From Eleusine coracana subsp. coracana (Eukaryota; Streptophyta; Magnoliopsida; Poales; Poaceae), in NCBI GenBank assembly GCA_032690845.1, contig CM064421.1, forward strand, positions 36,012,963 to 36,076,962: a stretch of DNA of 64,000 bases, in the 5' to 3' direction. The position numbers and the translations under genes were made by a program. The notes under the pieces were generated by a model that was given only the letters and a program-made list of their open reading frames with translations, made no database searches and had not been told where the DNA came from. Shown in pieces: positions 1 through 11,096 of this stretch. The stretch's first letter is position 1. Every line of letters begins with the position of its first letter.

Positions 1-2699
1 CTGATGTAGCCGATCAATGGTGGCAGTCAGAACTGGCATGATCGACCGATGAAGGCGGTCGGTGCTGTAAGTTGACCGATAAAGGCAGCCAGAACTGGTA
101 TCATAAACCGATGAAGGTGGTCTGAATTGGCATCATAGACTGATGAAGGCGGTTGGAGCTGTAAGCCGACCAATGAAAGAGAGGAAATCACTCTGTGTCG
201 AGTGGTGTATCTGCCTATTCGTCATAATGATCCTGACAATAAGAGAGATTATAATGATTAGTTATAACTAACATTGTTTGTTTGTAAACTTATTTTTATA
301 AGCCAACAAATCAGTCGACTAAAAAGTCAAATCTATCCATTTTTCTCCTTTAAGTAGACCGACTAGTATATAGTAGCGTGGTTCGCGTATTAGCAACCAG
401 ATTGATCCATCGTAGGATACTGAGGATAAAATATAAAAAACTCGGAGCTCGGTCTGCCGCAACAATATCGGTCATAATTATTCTTGCGTAGCAATCAGAA
501 CCAGTTCACACATGATCTCTCACAACTTTGGCTCTGGGTTTAGTGTAGTGGTAGTTTGACGCGTAGCTAAGAAATTCTATGACCTAGTTGTTTGTCGGTG
601 TAAGACAAAAAATAAGACCAAATAGCAAATAAAATGCAATATATCGATGAGGCTAAAGCAAAAAAAATGGACCTAGAACAAACGACGTGGGTCATATAGT
701 GTCAGGACTGAAACACTACTGAAAGGTCACCGACCGACATGGGTCATATGATGTCAGGGCTGAGGCACTACTGAAAGGTCACTGACCGACATGTGTACTG
801 CTAGAATCACAAAAAAGGTGGAAGAACACGTATATAAATACACAAATAGCCCTCCTAGCTCGGTTGTTTAATGCGAAGAATTAAAAAACCGAGGCAATAT
901 AAAGATGAATAAAGCCATAAATAAAAGTACTGATTAAAAAGCCCAACTTTGACTCATAAAAAATGTACGACCTTCTGCTTAAAACACAACGATAAACAGT
1001 CATAGGAAAAATAGTATGAAGGACATAGTCCAAAACCTCGAAAATAAATTGAGAAAGCATAAAGATACTTAGCTTTGATATTCGGCGAGTTGAACCCGAA
1101 CATACCGATGTGGTTGGCGAGTGGTCGAACATCGAAGTCGAGCCATCATATCGTTGAAACATCGAAGCTCAGAGTGGTTGGCTTGTATCATCAAGTGGCT
1201 GACCGACACGCCGAACTGTCAAGTCATCGAAGGCGTCGCCGATTAACCGAGTGGGTGAAAACCCAAAACACCAAGTCATTTAAGGCGTCGCTGAGTAGCT
1301 GAGTGGCCGTCGAATCATCATGATGCAGTGATGTTGCCGAGTGGCCGAGTTGAGGCGATGTCGCCGAGTGGCCAAGTCACGGTGATGTTGCCGAGTGGCA
1401 TAGTCAGCGGGTCGTCATCGAGTGGCGAAGTGGCAAGGTGAATGGCGGAGTATCCCCCGGGCATGTCCATGTGGCCGTCGAGCGGTCCAACCGTCAAGTC
1501 GCGGTGATGTCGCCGAGTCGTCGGTAGACGTCATGTCGCGACGATGTTCCCGGATGGCGGTCACCCTCATTGAAGTCGTCGTCATAGTAGACAGACGGTG
1601 TCATCGGAGGCGTCATCGTAGTGAATGGTATTGCCAAGTGATCGGAATTGTTAGATTGATGACGAGCCCCCGAGCATGTCCATGTAGTCGCCGAGCGATC
1701 GAGCCGTCGAGTCATGGCGACGTTTGACCAAACACCATGATGACGAAACCATGCTCTGTCACGTACATACAAAAAGAAGTATTACGTAATTAGTATTCTG
1801 TGCTAATCGAATAGATTAGTATGTATAGAATAAAATAATGCGGCATGAATAGAAAAGGAAAGAAACTTCCCTTATTACATATGACTTGGATTGGCTTTCG
1901 GAAGTCAAAATTAGACTCGGTCTAGCTAGTATGGGCCTTGCCTGGACTCGCCCAAACATGATTAATCCGTCGAACTGGTGCCGCGTAGGATTCGTCGATC
2001 GGATTGAGTCGAAAGCCTTGCAAACGGTCGCTGCCCCCAAACTTGATGATGTATCAGGAGACTCGCTGACTTCTCGTCACACAAGAAGCAACCGTCTACC
2101 GTCGCATGAATCTTGCGCGATTGAAACTTTGGCAAGATATTGCCGTCAACTCTGCTAGGAGCCGCTTGACGAAGACGTGATGACTCGTGCGCTTCAACGC
2201 CGGTCAGATCGCGGTCAAATCTTGAAGTAGATTAAGACCATCGAACTCGACATGCCGACCGTCGTGCTCCCCCTACCTGGCGCGTCAAATGTCGAGACTT
2301 ATTCTCGACACTAGATATAAGATAGTTCACCTATGACGATTTATATGTAGAATAGGAGTATACGCGAGATCGAGAGACAATAATAACACAAGATGTCGAT
2401 TTAGACAGGTTCGGACCTCCCGGAGGATAATAACCCTACGTCCCGTGTTCTTGGATATTTGAATTCATATATCTAGATCATAGATCTAGATAAGGAGGGT
2501 TGTTCTAGACGATGATGTCTAGTTATAAGATCTATGTAATTGTGGGCTTGTCTTTTGAGGAGGACCTTTGCTCCGCCTTATATATCCGGGGGGACAGCGT
2601 TACATAGCGGAGTTCTAGTTAATCTACTATACATATCATAGTAGGAGTGTATCTCCATTTTCCTTCTATACGAGGTACCCCGGGTATAGGTCATCGACA
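1..2699 (-). mobile_element. Decayed gypsy-type LTR retrotransposon, 5' part (LTR plus internal region)
   Basis: An LTR at 2290-2699 is followed, reading on the minus strand, by internal sequence that runs off the left edge. Directly inside the LTR the minus strand reads TTTGACGCGCCAGGTAGGGGG, similar to the primer-binding region of grass gypsy elements. The rest of 1-2289 is low-complexity, GTCGCCGAGTGGCCGAG-like sequence with short tandem duplications (for example two ~58-bp units at about 684-800, and diverged GACCGATGAAGGCGGTC units at 40-180). No gag, protease, reverse transcriptase or integrase frame survives; every open frame here is short and unlike known proteins. It is either a degraded or a non-autonomous copy. 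The family name cannot be fixed without a repeat library. Confidence 0.6.
2290..2699 (-). repeat. Long terminal repeat of the gypsy-like element
   Basis: The 410-bp unit starts TGTCGA and ends TCGACA, the usual TG...CA ends within a 6-bp inverted repeat. On the minus strand it has a TATATAAGGCGGAG promoter motif near 2573-2586, followed by a segment with CGAACCTGTCTAAA, a pattern I recognise from grass gypsy LTRs in the sense direction. That fixes the orientation as minus. The partner LTR lies outside the window, so the target duplication cannot be checked; the base-pair flank is GAAAT. Confidence 0.65.
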
Positions 2700-5622
2700 G
2701 AAATCATACTTGGGTGCTTTGTGTAATAAACAAGTTGAATGAAATGTATTAAGAAAAAAAAAATAATGCAATGTTGTTCCATGTTTCTCCGAATGGAGTT
2801 GGACATGAAACATAGCAAAGAAATGTACAAAAACTTAAAACATGGTTTCATGCATTAATCATCAACTCTGGGGGAGCATAAGCCCCGAACCCATTTTGCC
2901 ACAACACCCTACATGCACACGCTTCAAATTAGAGTACCAAATAGCTAAATTAAATGTTAAGTTCTCCCTCCTTTACACTGTCTAATATAATTTTTGCACA
3001 TGCTTATTGCATAGAGCTATTGCAGAATCGCACAAAAAAAAACTTATCTGAACAAGGAACTGAATCAAGAGAGATCAGAAAATGATATGGAACAAGTCAA
3101 CCTACTCTATTTTATTTTTGGTCAAGCTCGGTAGCTAATGGTCAAGAGCCTCTTCTTACCTCCTCTTCACTGATTTTTTTTTTCTGAAAAGGTGAGAAAA
3201 AATACCTGATCAATAAGCGCTCTAAAACTGCTGTCACATAATCAAAGTCGAATAAATCACTTATAAAAAAAATACGAATAAATCAAAGGCACAGCCAACC
3301 GACCTGTAACATTAATGGAGTGTGCCCTGCCACATAGCAGTACCCAATTTTCTCATAATATGGGTAACAAAGCAAGACCTGTTTTCTTTGTTATAAATAA
3401 AGAAAAGTCAAATCCAAGACAACATTAATAAAGTTTCATGCTAGCAGGAAAAGAGCTAAATTAGTATGACACCCATGGCATATTACCTGAGCACTAAATG
3501 AAGTAGTAATTATCACAACAGAAAATATGACAGCAGGCAGACAGGCAACGAGGAGCATTGCTAGTGTTGAAGACTAAAAAAAGATTGGAAAGAAGTTTAG
3601 CAAATGAGATATGAGAAAGACACCAAAAAATAATTATTTTGAATGTTTTCATTTTGTGACAGTTAGTAGCTATTATTCTGAATGTTTTTATTCTGTGACA
3701 GTGAGTAGCTAGATTGTATGGATTTTGTAATATCCTTCCAGTCTTCACTTGCATTTTAAAGTATATCCATCAAGAATTTAAGCTATCAATAAATATTCAG
3801 CTCCTCGTTGTTAGTGTTGCATTCTAAAGTATTCAGAAGAACATGTTTGAATACAAAAGCCGTATTGCTGAATGTACCTCATTAGGAGACGAATTTTCTT
3901 GCTTAGTTTGCTGCAGCACTTCACCCCTGTACTCCAAAAGGATGGCATGCCCTTGAATGCTTTTGGAATTTTTCCACTTGTATATTATTGGCATAAGAAT
4001 TTTTCAACGCTACATATGCAACAAAAATCAACATGACATAAAAAAAGAGACACTATTTGATAAGTTGCCCTAATTGATCGTTCGTTTGTTCTCCACAAAA
4101 ATATTGATTTATGCAGTTCATCTGTGCATTAAACATTGTTTCTATCTAAATGCATCTCAAACTACTTCACAATGGCTGGTAGCTAATTCAATTAACAACA
4201 TTCGATGTATCCGTGAAGCAACAGTCAAAAGGTAAACTCACCTGCCGAGCCGTCTTTCCAAAGATCTTCATATAAGAATGATGTCACCAAGTGTGTGTTG
4301 ATCAGAATTGTCATTGGACATGAAAGAGACATAAGCCATCTCATCCTCCTCATTGATCTCCACCTGCAAATTTCCACAAACCGATGAAAATTTTAGCGTC
4401 TAGGCCACACACCGAAACAATAATTTTACATTTTCAATCGTGATAGATATGAACCTCGTTGTCCTACTCTCGCTGCATATCAAAACCTTCGAACTTGTCA
4501 ACATCCTCCTCCTCGCGTCATCCGCAGCAAGGACAAGTAATGAGGAGGATGTGGCAGGCAGGGCCACGGCGGCAATCAGCGAGAATCTCCTCTTCCTGAT
4601 GCTGCTTGCGTGCCCCTTGAAGGATTTTGGCGTTGAGGGAAGATGGAATTGAGTCCTTCTCATCCGCTTAATGTTGTTATGCTGCTTGGTGGTGCCCAGC
4701 TGGAGACGGTGTTGCATCTGCTTCTCAGAGCTGGACCCACACTTCTTCCAAGCGGATGGTAGCAACTTGGAGGCGGAGAAGGCACGACGCGACCACGACG
4801 CATTCACTCGGGTCTGCTCCCTCATGGTGGCGCCATTGCCTTCTCCCTCACGGATGCCACTATGGAAAGCGGATGAAGATGCGGCCATCATGCGGAAGAT
4901 CTGGTCACATGGACACTGTGGCAGTTGGTTGTTAAGGCGGAGCAGCATGACTCAAAGTGTGTAGGTGAATGCGTCGACGCTCGGCTGCTGCCTTGTCGAC
5001 CGCCTCAAGGACAAGCATGCCATCGCATCTACCACCGCAACGTGCAATCGACGGGGGAGCAGTGGGCCATCGCAACAGTGGGCATGGAGCTGCATCAATA
5101 TGGAGGAAATCATAGAAGAATATCATTTATTTGCATTCATTCTGGAAGGCGACATCAAGGCCAGGGATTCGGGGTAAGCTGCCATTGTACACATATAGTT
5201 CTTTTTATTACCATGGACGTTCCTATTGATCTGCTCACCAAATAGTTTGATCTGCATCGTTTGCATAGAGGAGGGTGCCTTCTTGTTCCCCTCTTATGCG
5301 GGAGAATACTATCTCCCATGTCCCATGATTCTGCACCCTGAAAAATGAAGATGAATGAAACAAACACTCAGGCGTAGGGACAAACCTGACGAAGAAAGAG
5401 ATCACGTGGGCCTTCCAGTCAAAGTTAAGAAATCACGATGACCTTGCAGACAAAGAAAAAAGAATAGATCACGTTGGCAACGCCAGATTAGATAAAAAAA
5501 AGAAACACCATAGTTAGGATCATGACTTACTGATGGATGGCAACAGTTCCTACATTAGGCCTTGGTGAGGTAAAATGCCAGTGAGCGGTGAAGGCGATGA
5601 CCTGATCACAACGGTAAAACTT
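2700..5622. other. Intergenic stretch with exon-like scraps, no supported gene
   Basis: AT-rich DNA with no complete gene. On the minus strand two pieces look like old exons: about 3894-3973, which reads GHAILLEYRGEVLQQTKQEN before a GT donor, and about 4279-4372, which follows a CAG acceptor, reads VEINEEDEMAYVSFMSNDNS and ends at a TGA. An open frame of 182 codons at 4400-4948 (minus) is basic and unlike anything I recognise. A ~40-bp tandem duplication (GAATGTTTTCATTTTGTGAC unit) lies at about 3637-3714. This could be a decayed gene or captured gene fragments. Confidence 0.3.
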
Positions 5623-7257
5623 TGTAAGCTTCATGACCATTGATGGGATCCCCAAAGTATGAATGTTTTGGTGATAGATGACAACTATGAAATTATGGGC
5701 TAATATCTATACGAGTATTGTCTATATAGGAATCATCTCTAAACTCTACTATAAATCATATGGATGATGGTTGCCTTGGCGATTGATGACAATGACCACG
5801 AGCATGGAGGCTTGTGAGCTTGATGGAGTCTAAGTGTTGATGGAGATGGATCAAAGCTGAGGACAAGCTTCAGAGCCAGTGTTAGGAACACTTGTCTAGT
5901 TGTTAGGGCTTTGAGTCCATAGGAAAAACCGGACTATCAAGGGGGTCTAGGTCATTTCTCTTGAGTCATGTCTAGTCGGTGATGTGCAAGGTTGCACGAT
6001 AAAATCACAGGCACTAGATGACAGTGGAGAAGCCAAAGAGCTGTTCGAAGAAGCCGGGAAACAAAGTCAAGCGAAGACGATAAGTTTCAGCTTCTGGACA
6101 TAGTGACCGGACTGTACGGTCACTAGGTGAAGTTGTCTGGGACTTACAGCGAAGAAGCGAGGAAACTGTCAGAGTTGAGGTTGTAGAGACCAGACGGTCC
6201 GGTCTACAGACCGGATCCGGTCTGTACAAGTGACTCTGGGCAGCGAGGAAGCGAGCGCTAGAAATGTTTCTGGACTGGAGAGAAAAACAAACCGGACGGT
6301 CTGGTCAACTGACCGTACGGTCCGGTCAGTACAGGATTTCAGCAGGGCAGAGCCGTTGGTGCTCAGGTTTGCAGTGACCGGACAGTCCGGTCAGTAGGCC
6401 CAAAAAGCTGATTTCATGGAGCAACGACTAGTTTTAGGTTAGAAGCCTATATAACTTTGTTGCTGGGGTCTTGGAGACCTCTCTTGGCCAATGGAATACC
6501 TGAGAGCATTTGGTAAGGTCCAAGAGGAAAAGAGGAGAGCACTAGGAGAGGATCTTGGATATCTTGAGAGTGCTTGTGAGAGTAACAAGGACCTATCTTG
6601 CACATCTAAGGCTAGAGTGTACTTGAGGGTGTGATCTAGGTTGTTACTCTTGGTCTATGGTGAGACTTAGACCGGTTAGGTGTCGGTGATCGAGCCTATC
6701 ATGATCGGCAGTGAAGACCGTCACACGTTTGTACACAGTTTGAGGCCACCGGTGAAAGGGGCATCGCTAGTGAGTGTCTGTGCTAGCTCTGGGAGTCCGG
6801 CAAGTTCTCGAGGGAGGCGAACTTGTGCCTTGGTGGCAGCGGTGATGCACACTGTATCTTGACTCCGAGAGTGATTGCGGGCTCGTGTGTGAGAACTCCA
6901 CTTGATGGCAGGAAGTACCGGGACTCCGACGGGAGTGGTCCAACAAGGAATAGGGGAAGACGCCATCCTTCCGAGACCTCGGAAAAAAATCATGAGCATT
7001 CCTTGATCCCCTCTTTACTATTCCGCAATTATGTGCTCTAGTTGGTAGGGTGACTTGTGGCTTGCATAGGTTAGTGTGTTTAGCTTCTGCACTTTGTTTC
7101 GCATCATGAACACTAGCATGCATAGGGTCTTGTCCTACTAGAACTGTTTAGATTGCAAAGCATGTCAGGTTCTAGTGTTGTGAAATTGAAGTATTTTGAT
7201 TCGTGATTGGCTACCGATTGACCCTCTCCCCTCTCGATTGGCCTTCGGTCCTAGTGA
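5623..7257 (+). repeat. 5' LTR of the non-autonomous element
   Basis: It aligns along its whole length with 9480-11091, including the start TGTAAGCTTCATGACC and the near-end CTTCGGTCCT. It carries several partly palindromic segments of the GACCGGACNGTCCGGTC type, for example at 6292-6335 and 6376-6393. It has a small extra segment around 6185-6230 that is shortened in the right copy. No open frame here is protein-like. Confidence 0.8.
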
Positions 7258-8322
7258 TCTGACCGCCCAGTCTGCATTGATACCGGCAGACACAAAAACA
7301 GACCTGACCGTCCGGTCCAGAGACCGTACAGTCTGATCATTCTGATTGATCGCGCGAAGCAATCCCGATCTGTGACTGTTGATCATGTCCTTGTTTAGAT
7401 CTTGGTCCTCCGTTCTCCTTTCGACCTAGGTCAAAATCGGTCAAACCAATTTTGGCCTTGTCTTCCTTCGACTCCAGACGACGAGTTCTCGCCGCGCCTC
7501 GCCGTCACCGCCGACCGCTCCGCCGCGCGCTGCCGCTCTCTCCTCCTCGCCACTTTAGCCTCACGTGCCCGAAATCTTAGGCAAAGTCATCGCCGCCGCC
7601 AGGAGCTCGCACCGTCGCAAGCAGCCGCCGCTTCCACCTCACCCACAACTGCTCGTCGCCGTACGCCGCCGCGTGCCCTCCATCCAGTGCCGCCGCCATC
7701 GCCGGTTGCTGCTGCCGCCTTCCCCCATGCACGATCGCCCTCGGAGCAGCAACCCACCGAGCTTCTCCGATAAGAGAGAAAGGTGCCCCCTTTTTCTGTT
7801 CTTTGACGTTCCTCGGTGATCACTCGCAAATTTGTTACGGTACTCGACATTGGAACCCCAGGGTACTGAGCCATTCTCCCAATTCATCGTTTATACCCTA
7901 ATTTCGAGCAATTAGATTAATTGATGCAATTAGATAAATTCTCATGATTAGTTGCATTAATTGCTAATTGGCTTAACCTAGGATGCAATTAATTTCATGC
8001 CTATCTATTAATTGCATATCTTGGGTTGTCTCCTGTCTAGTCTACAGTTAGATTTATTGTCTATTATTTGACTGTACACTAGATGACCCGCACCAGTCAC
8101 ATATAGTCGATGATTACTGTTGATTACATTGCTTATTTACCTAGTGATCATGTCCTTCATTCAGTGCTAGGATTTCTATTACGCATTCTTTTATAGCGAT
8201 GCTTTGCTTGTATATTTATATAGGACTCTATTCTTATCCTTTCTACACTTACGTGCGTGCAGTGACAGCAATCAACAATAGCAGAAATAGCAGGATCTGA
8301 TCAGGACAAGGGCAAGGGCAAG
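7258..8322 (+). other. 5' internal region of the LTR element, non-coding leader
   Basis: It runs from the end of the left LTR to the internal open frame. The first part (about 7400-7790) is C-rich, GCCGCC-rich DNA that gives compositional open frames on both strands. The rest is AT-rich with repeated TTAATTGCAT-like words at 7900-8030. I see no clear tRNA primer-binding site directly after the LTR, which is odd for an LTR element. Confidence 0.45.
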
Positions 8323-8853
8323 ATGCCAGAGAAGCCGAAGAGCAGGAAGAGGACCAGGCTAGACCCAGAGTCAGAGAGAGCTAGTAGGGTTGCCAGGCAC
8401 CTGGATGCCATAGAGGAGTCACGTAGGACACCAGGGACACGGTTGGTCCTAGAGCCATCTGGCGACACTCAGGGGCTCAGGAGGAGTACCCGACAGAGGA
8501 TAGTGCACACCACTCATGCAGACTCCCAGCCAGCCACAGAGACAGCTACAGCTCCACCTTCCACTGCTACAGTCAGCACTCTTACACCTCAGGTAGCAGA
8601 GGATCTAGTCCGCCGAGGCTACACTCAGGAGGACGTGAATGACCTTGCTCTTCTCCAGGCGACTGTTGCCGAGGAGACATCCACGGTCCCACCAGCAGGG
8701 CAGGATAAAGGGTCTAAGTCGCCTATAGACCTTGACTTCTTCGAGCAGTTGGATGCTCAGGCGGCAGGCTCAGGGAGCACAACAGGATCCAGCACAGGAG
8801 CAGAGCCTTCAGAGGACATTGTTGCACCACTTCCTTCGATCACGAGCACGTAG
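8323..8853 (+). CDS. Short basic/acidic protein encoded inside the LTR element
   Basis: An open frame of 176 codons begins at the first ATG after an in-frame TGA (about 8262), so the start is likely. The N-terminal part is very basic (PEKPKSRKRTRLDPESERAS, then an SRRTPG...RRSTRQR segment to about residue 60). The middle is Ser/Thr/Pro/Gln-rich, and there is an acidic helical stretch (about residues 88-120, with VAEDLVRRGYTQEDVNDLAL). The C-terminus is Ser/Gly-rich. It has no CCHC zinc knuckle, protease or polymerase motif. It occupies the position of gag in a non-autonomous element and may be a remnant or a distinct accessory protein. Function unknown. Confidence 0.4.
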   Translation: MPEKPKSRKRTRLDPESERASRVARHLDAIEESRRTPGTRLVLEPSGDTQGLRRSTRQRIVHTTHADSQPATETATAPPSTATVSTLTPQVAEDLVRRGYTQEDVNDLALLQATVAEETSTVPPAGQDKGSKSPIDLDFFEQLDAQAAGSGSTTGSSTGAEPSEDIVAPLPSITST

Positions 8854-9479
8854 ATGTTCACTTTTCCGCTTTTTGGTGCTTGTTGCCAAAGGGGGAGAAG
8901 TAGTCACAGGTCTAGGGGGAGTTGGAGTGTGATCCTGTGCGATCGATAGTAGCTTGTATCTAGGGGGAACATACGTGTACATTGGTTTTGGGAGTTAGAT
9001 ACATTTGGATCTTATTTTAATTAAGTTATTCCATGTTCATGAATTTTAATGAGTCATGATTTTCATTCGCTTGTGTTTAACTCATCTTGATCTCACTTGG
9101 TTTATTTTTATATGCAGTGATTTGTATTTCTTACTTATGTTGTATGACTGTATATGATTTCATGATGATGATTGTTTGTTCTTAATGTTTATGCATTGTT
9201 AGGCTAACCTGTTGCATATCATCATTCATGTCTTGCATTGCATGCCCTTATGCTTTTATTAAATATCTTCACATGACATGCATGCATATCATCTAGAGTG
9301 CGCTTTTCTTTCTTATTCCTCTTAGCTCTTGATGATGCTTATTTGAGTAGGACCTTGTACGTTTCTTTCTTATACTTTTGAGGTTCCTCTCGATCGTAGT
9401 GTAGCTCTTTTAGCCTTGTTGTTCATTGATAAGATTATGATAAGTAGTGGTTATCATCAATCACCAAAAAAGGAGAGAT
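8854..9479 (+). other. 3' internal region of the LTR element with polypurine tracts
   Basis: It contains AAAGGGGGAGAAG (about 8888-8900) and TCTAGGGGGAG/GGGGGAAC repeats, typical of 3' internal parts of grass LTR elements, then AT-rich non-coding DNA. The final tract AAAAAAGGAGAGATT abuts the right LTR and is the likely plus-strand primer. Confidence 0.55.
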
Positions 9480-11091
9480 TGTAAGCTTCATGACCATTGA
9501 TAGGATCCTCAAGGTATAAATGTTTTGATGATAGATGATAACTATGAAATTATGAGCTAATATCTACATGAGTGTTGTCTATGTAGGAATTATCTCTAAA
9601 TTCTACTATAAATTATATGGATGATGGTTGCCTTGGCGATTGATGACAATGACCACGAGCATGGAGGCTTGTGAGCTTGATGGAGTTCAAGGGTTGATAG
9701 AGATCGATCAAAGCTAAGGACAAACTATAGAGCAAGTGTTGGGAACACTTGTCTAGTTGTTAGGGCTTTAAGTGCATAGGAAAAATCAGACTATCAAGGG
9801 GATCTATGTCATTTCTCTTAGGTCATGTTTAGTCGGTGATGTGCAAGATTGCTCAGTGAAATCACAGGCACTAGATGACAGTGGAGAAGCCAAGGAGCTG
9901 TTCGGAGAAGTCGGGAAACGAAGTCAAGCGAAGACGATAAGTTTCAGCTTCTGGACATACTGATCGGACAGAGGGATCAATGGTGACCGGACTGTACGGT
10001 CACTAGGTGAAATTTTCTAGGACTTACAGCGTAGAAGCGAGGAAACAACCAGAGTTAAGGTTGTAGAGACCAGACAGTTCGGTCTGTACAAGTGACTCTG
10101 GGCAGCGAGGAAGCGAGCGCTAGAAATGTTTCTGGACTGGAGAGAGAAAAGGACCGGACGGTCCGGTCAGTATAGGATTTCAGCAGGGCAGAGCCGTTGG
10201 TGCTCAGGTTTGCAGTGACCGGACAGTCCGGTCAGTAGGCCCAGAAAGCTAATTTCATGGAGCAACGGCTCATTTGAGGTTAGAAGCCTATATAACTTCA
10301 TTATTAGAGTCTTGGAGACCTCTCTTGGCCAGTGGAATACCTAAAAGCATTTGGTAAGTTAAAAGAGGAAAAGAGGAGAGCACTTGAAGAGGATATTGGA
10401 TATCTTGAGAGTTCTTGTGAGAGTAATAAGGAGCCATCTTGCATATCTAAGACTAGGGTGTCCTTGAGTGTGTGATCTAGGTTGTTACTCTTGGTGAGAC
10501 CTAGACCGGTTAGGTGTCAGTGATCGAGTCTTTCGTGATCGGTTGTGAAGGCCGTCACACGTTTGTACACGGTTTGAGCTCACCGGTGAAAGGGGCATCA
10601 CTAGTGAGCGCCCGTGTCGGCTCCGGAGTCCGACAAGTTCTCGAGGGAGGCGAGCTTGTGCCTTGGTGGCAGCGGTAACGCACACCATGTCTTCACTCCG
10701 GGAGTGATTACGGGCTCGTGTGCGAGAACTCCACTTGATGGCGGGAGGGACCGGGACTCCGACGGGAGTGGTCCAACGAGGAGTAGGGAAGGCGTCATTC
10801 TTCTGAGACCTAGAGAAAAAAAATCATGAGCATTCCTTGATCCCCTCTTTATTATTCCGCAATTATATGATCTAGTTGGTAAGGTGACTTGTGGCTTGCA
10901 TAGGCTAGTGTGTTTAGCTTCCGCACTTTGTTTCGCATCATGAACACTAGCATACATAGGATCATGGGCTACTAGAACTATTTAGGTTGCAACCCTTATC
11001 AGGTTCTAGTGGTATGAAATTGAAATATTTTAATTCGTGGTCGGCTATCGATTCAACCCACCCCCCTCTCGGTAGTACTTCGGTCCTTTGA
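9480..11091 (+). repeat. 3' LTR of the non-autonomous element
   Basis: Right copy of the direct repeat described at 5623-7257. It contains a 17-bp near-perfect palindrome GACCGGACGGTCCGGTC at 10152-10168 and a variant, GACCGGACAGTCCGGTC, near 10217. It is followed at 11092 by AACTT, matching the five bases before the left LTR. Confidence 0.8.
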
Positions 11092-11096
11092 AACTT

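Larger units (their letters stand above)
5623..11091 (+). mobile_element. Non-autonomous LTR retrotransposon, complete with target duplication
   Basis: Two direct repeats of about 1.6 kb (5623-7257 and 9480-11091) both start TGTAAGCTTCATGACCATTG and enclose 2.2 kb. The copy is flanked by AACTT on both sides (5618-5622 and 11092-11096), a 5-bp target duplication. A purine-rich tract AAAAAAGGAGAGATT at 9465-9479 sits directly before the right LTR, as a polypurine tract should, giving plus orientation. The interior has one short open frame (8323-8853) and no protease, integrase, reverse transcriptase or RNase H. It would need proteins from an autonomous relative. The LTRs differ at many bases and by indels, so the insertion is not recent. 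The 3' ends of the LTRs (near ...CGGTCCT) lack a clear CA, so each end is uncertain by a few bases. Confidence 0.8.

Noticed and set aside
7402..7887. Pro/Ala/Arg-rich open frames on both strands inside the LTR element
   Set aside because: Compositional: GCCGCC-rich leader DNA open in many frames, without motifs.
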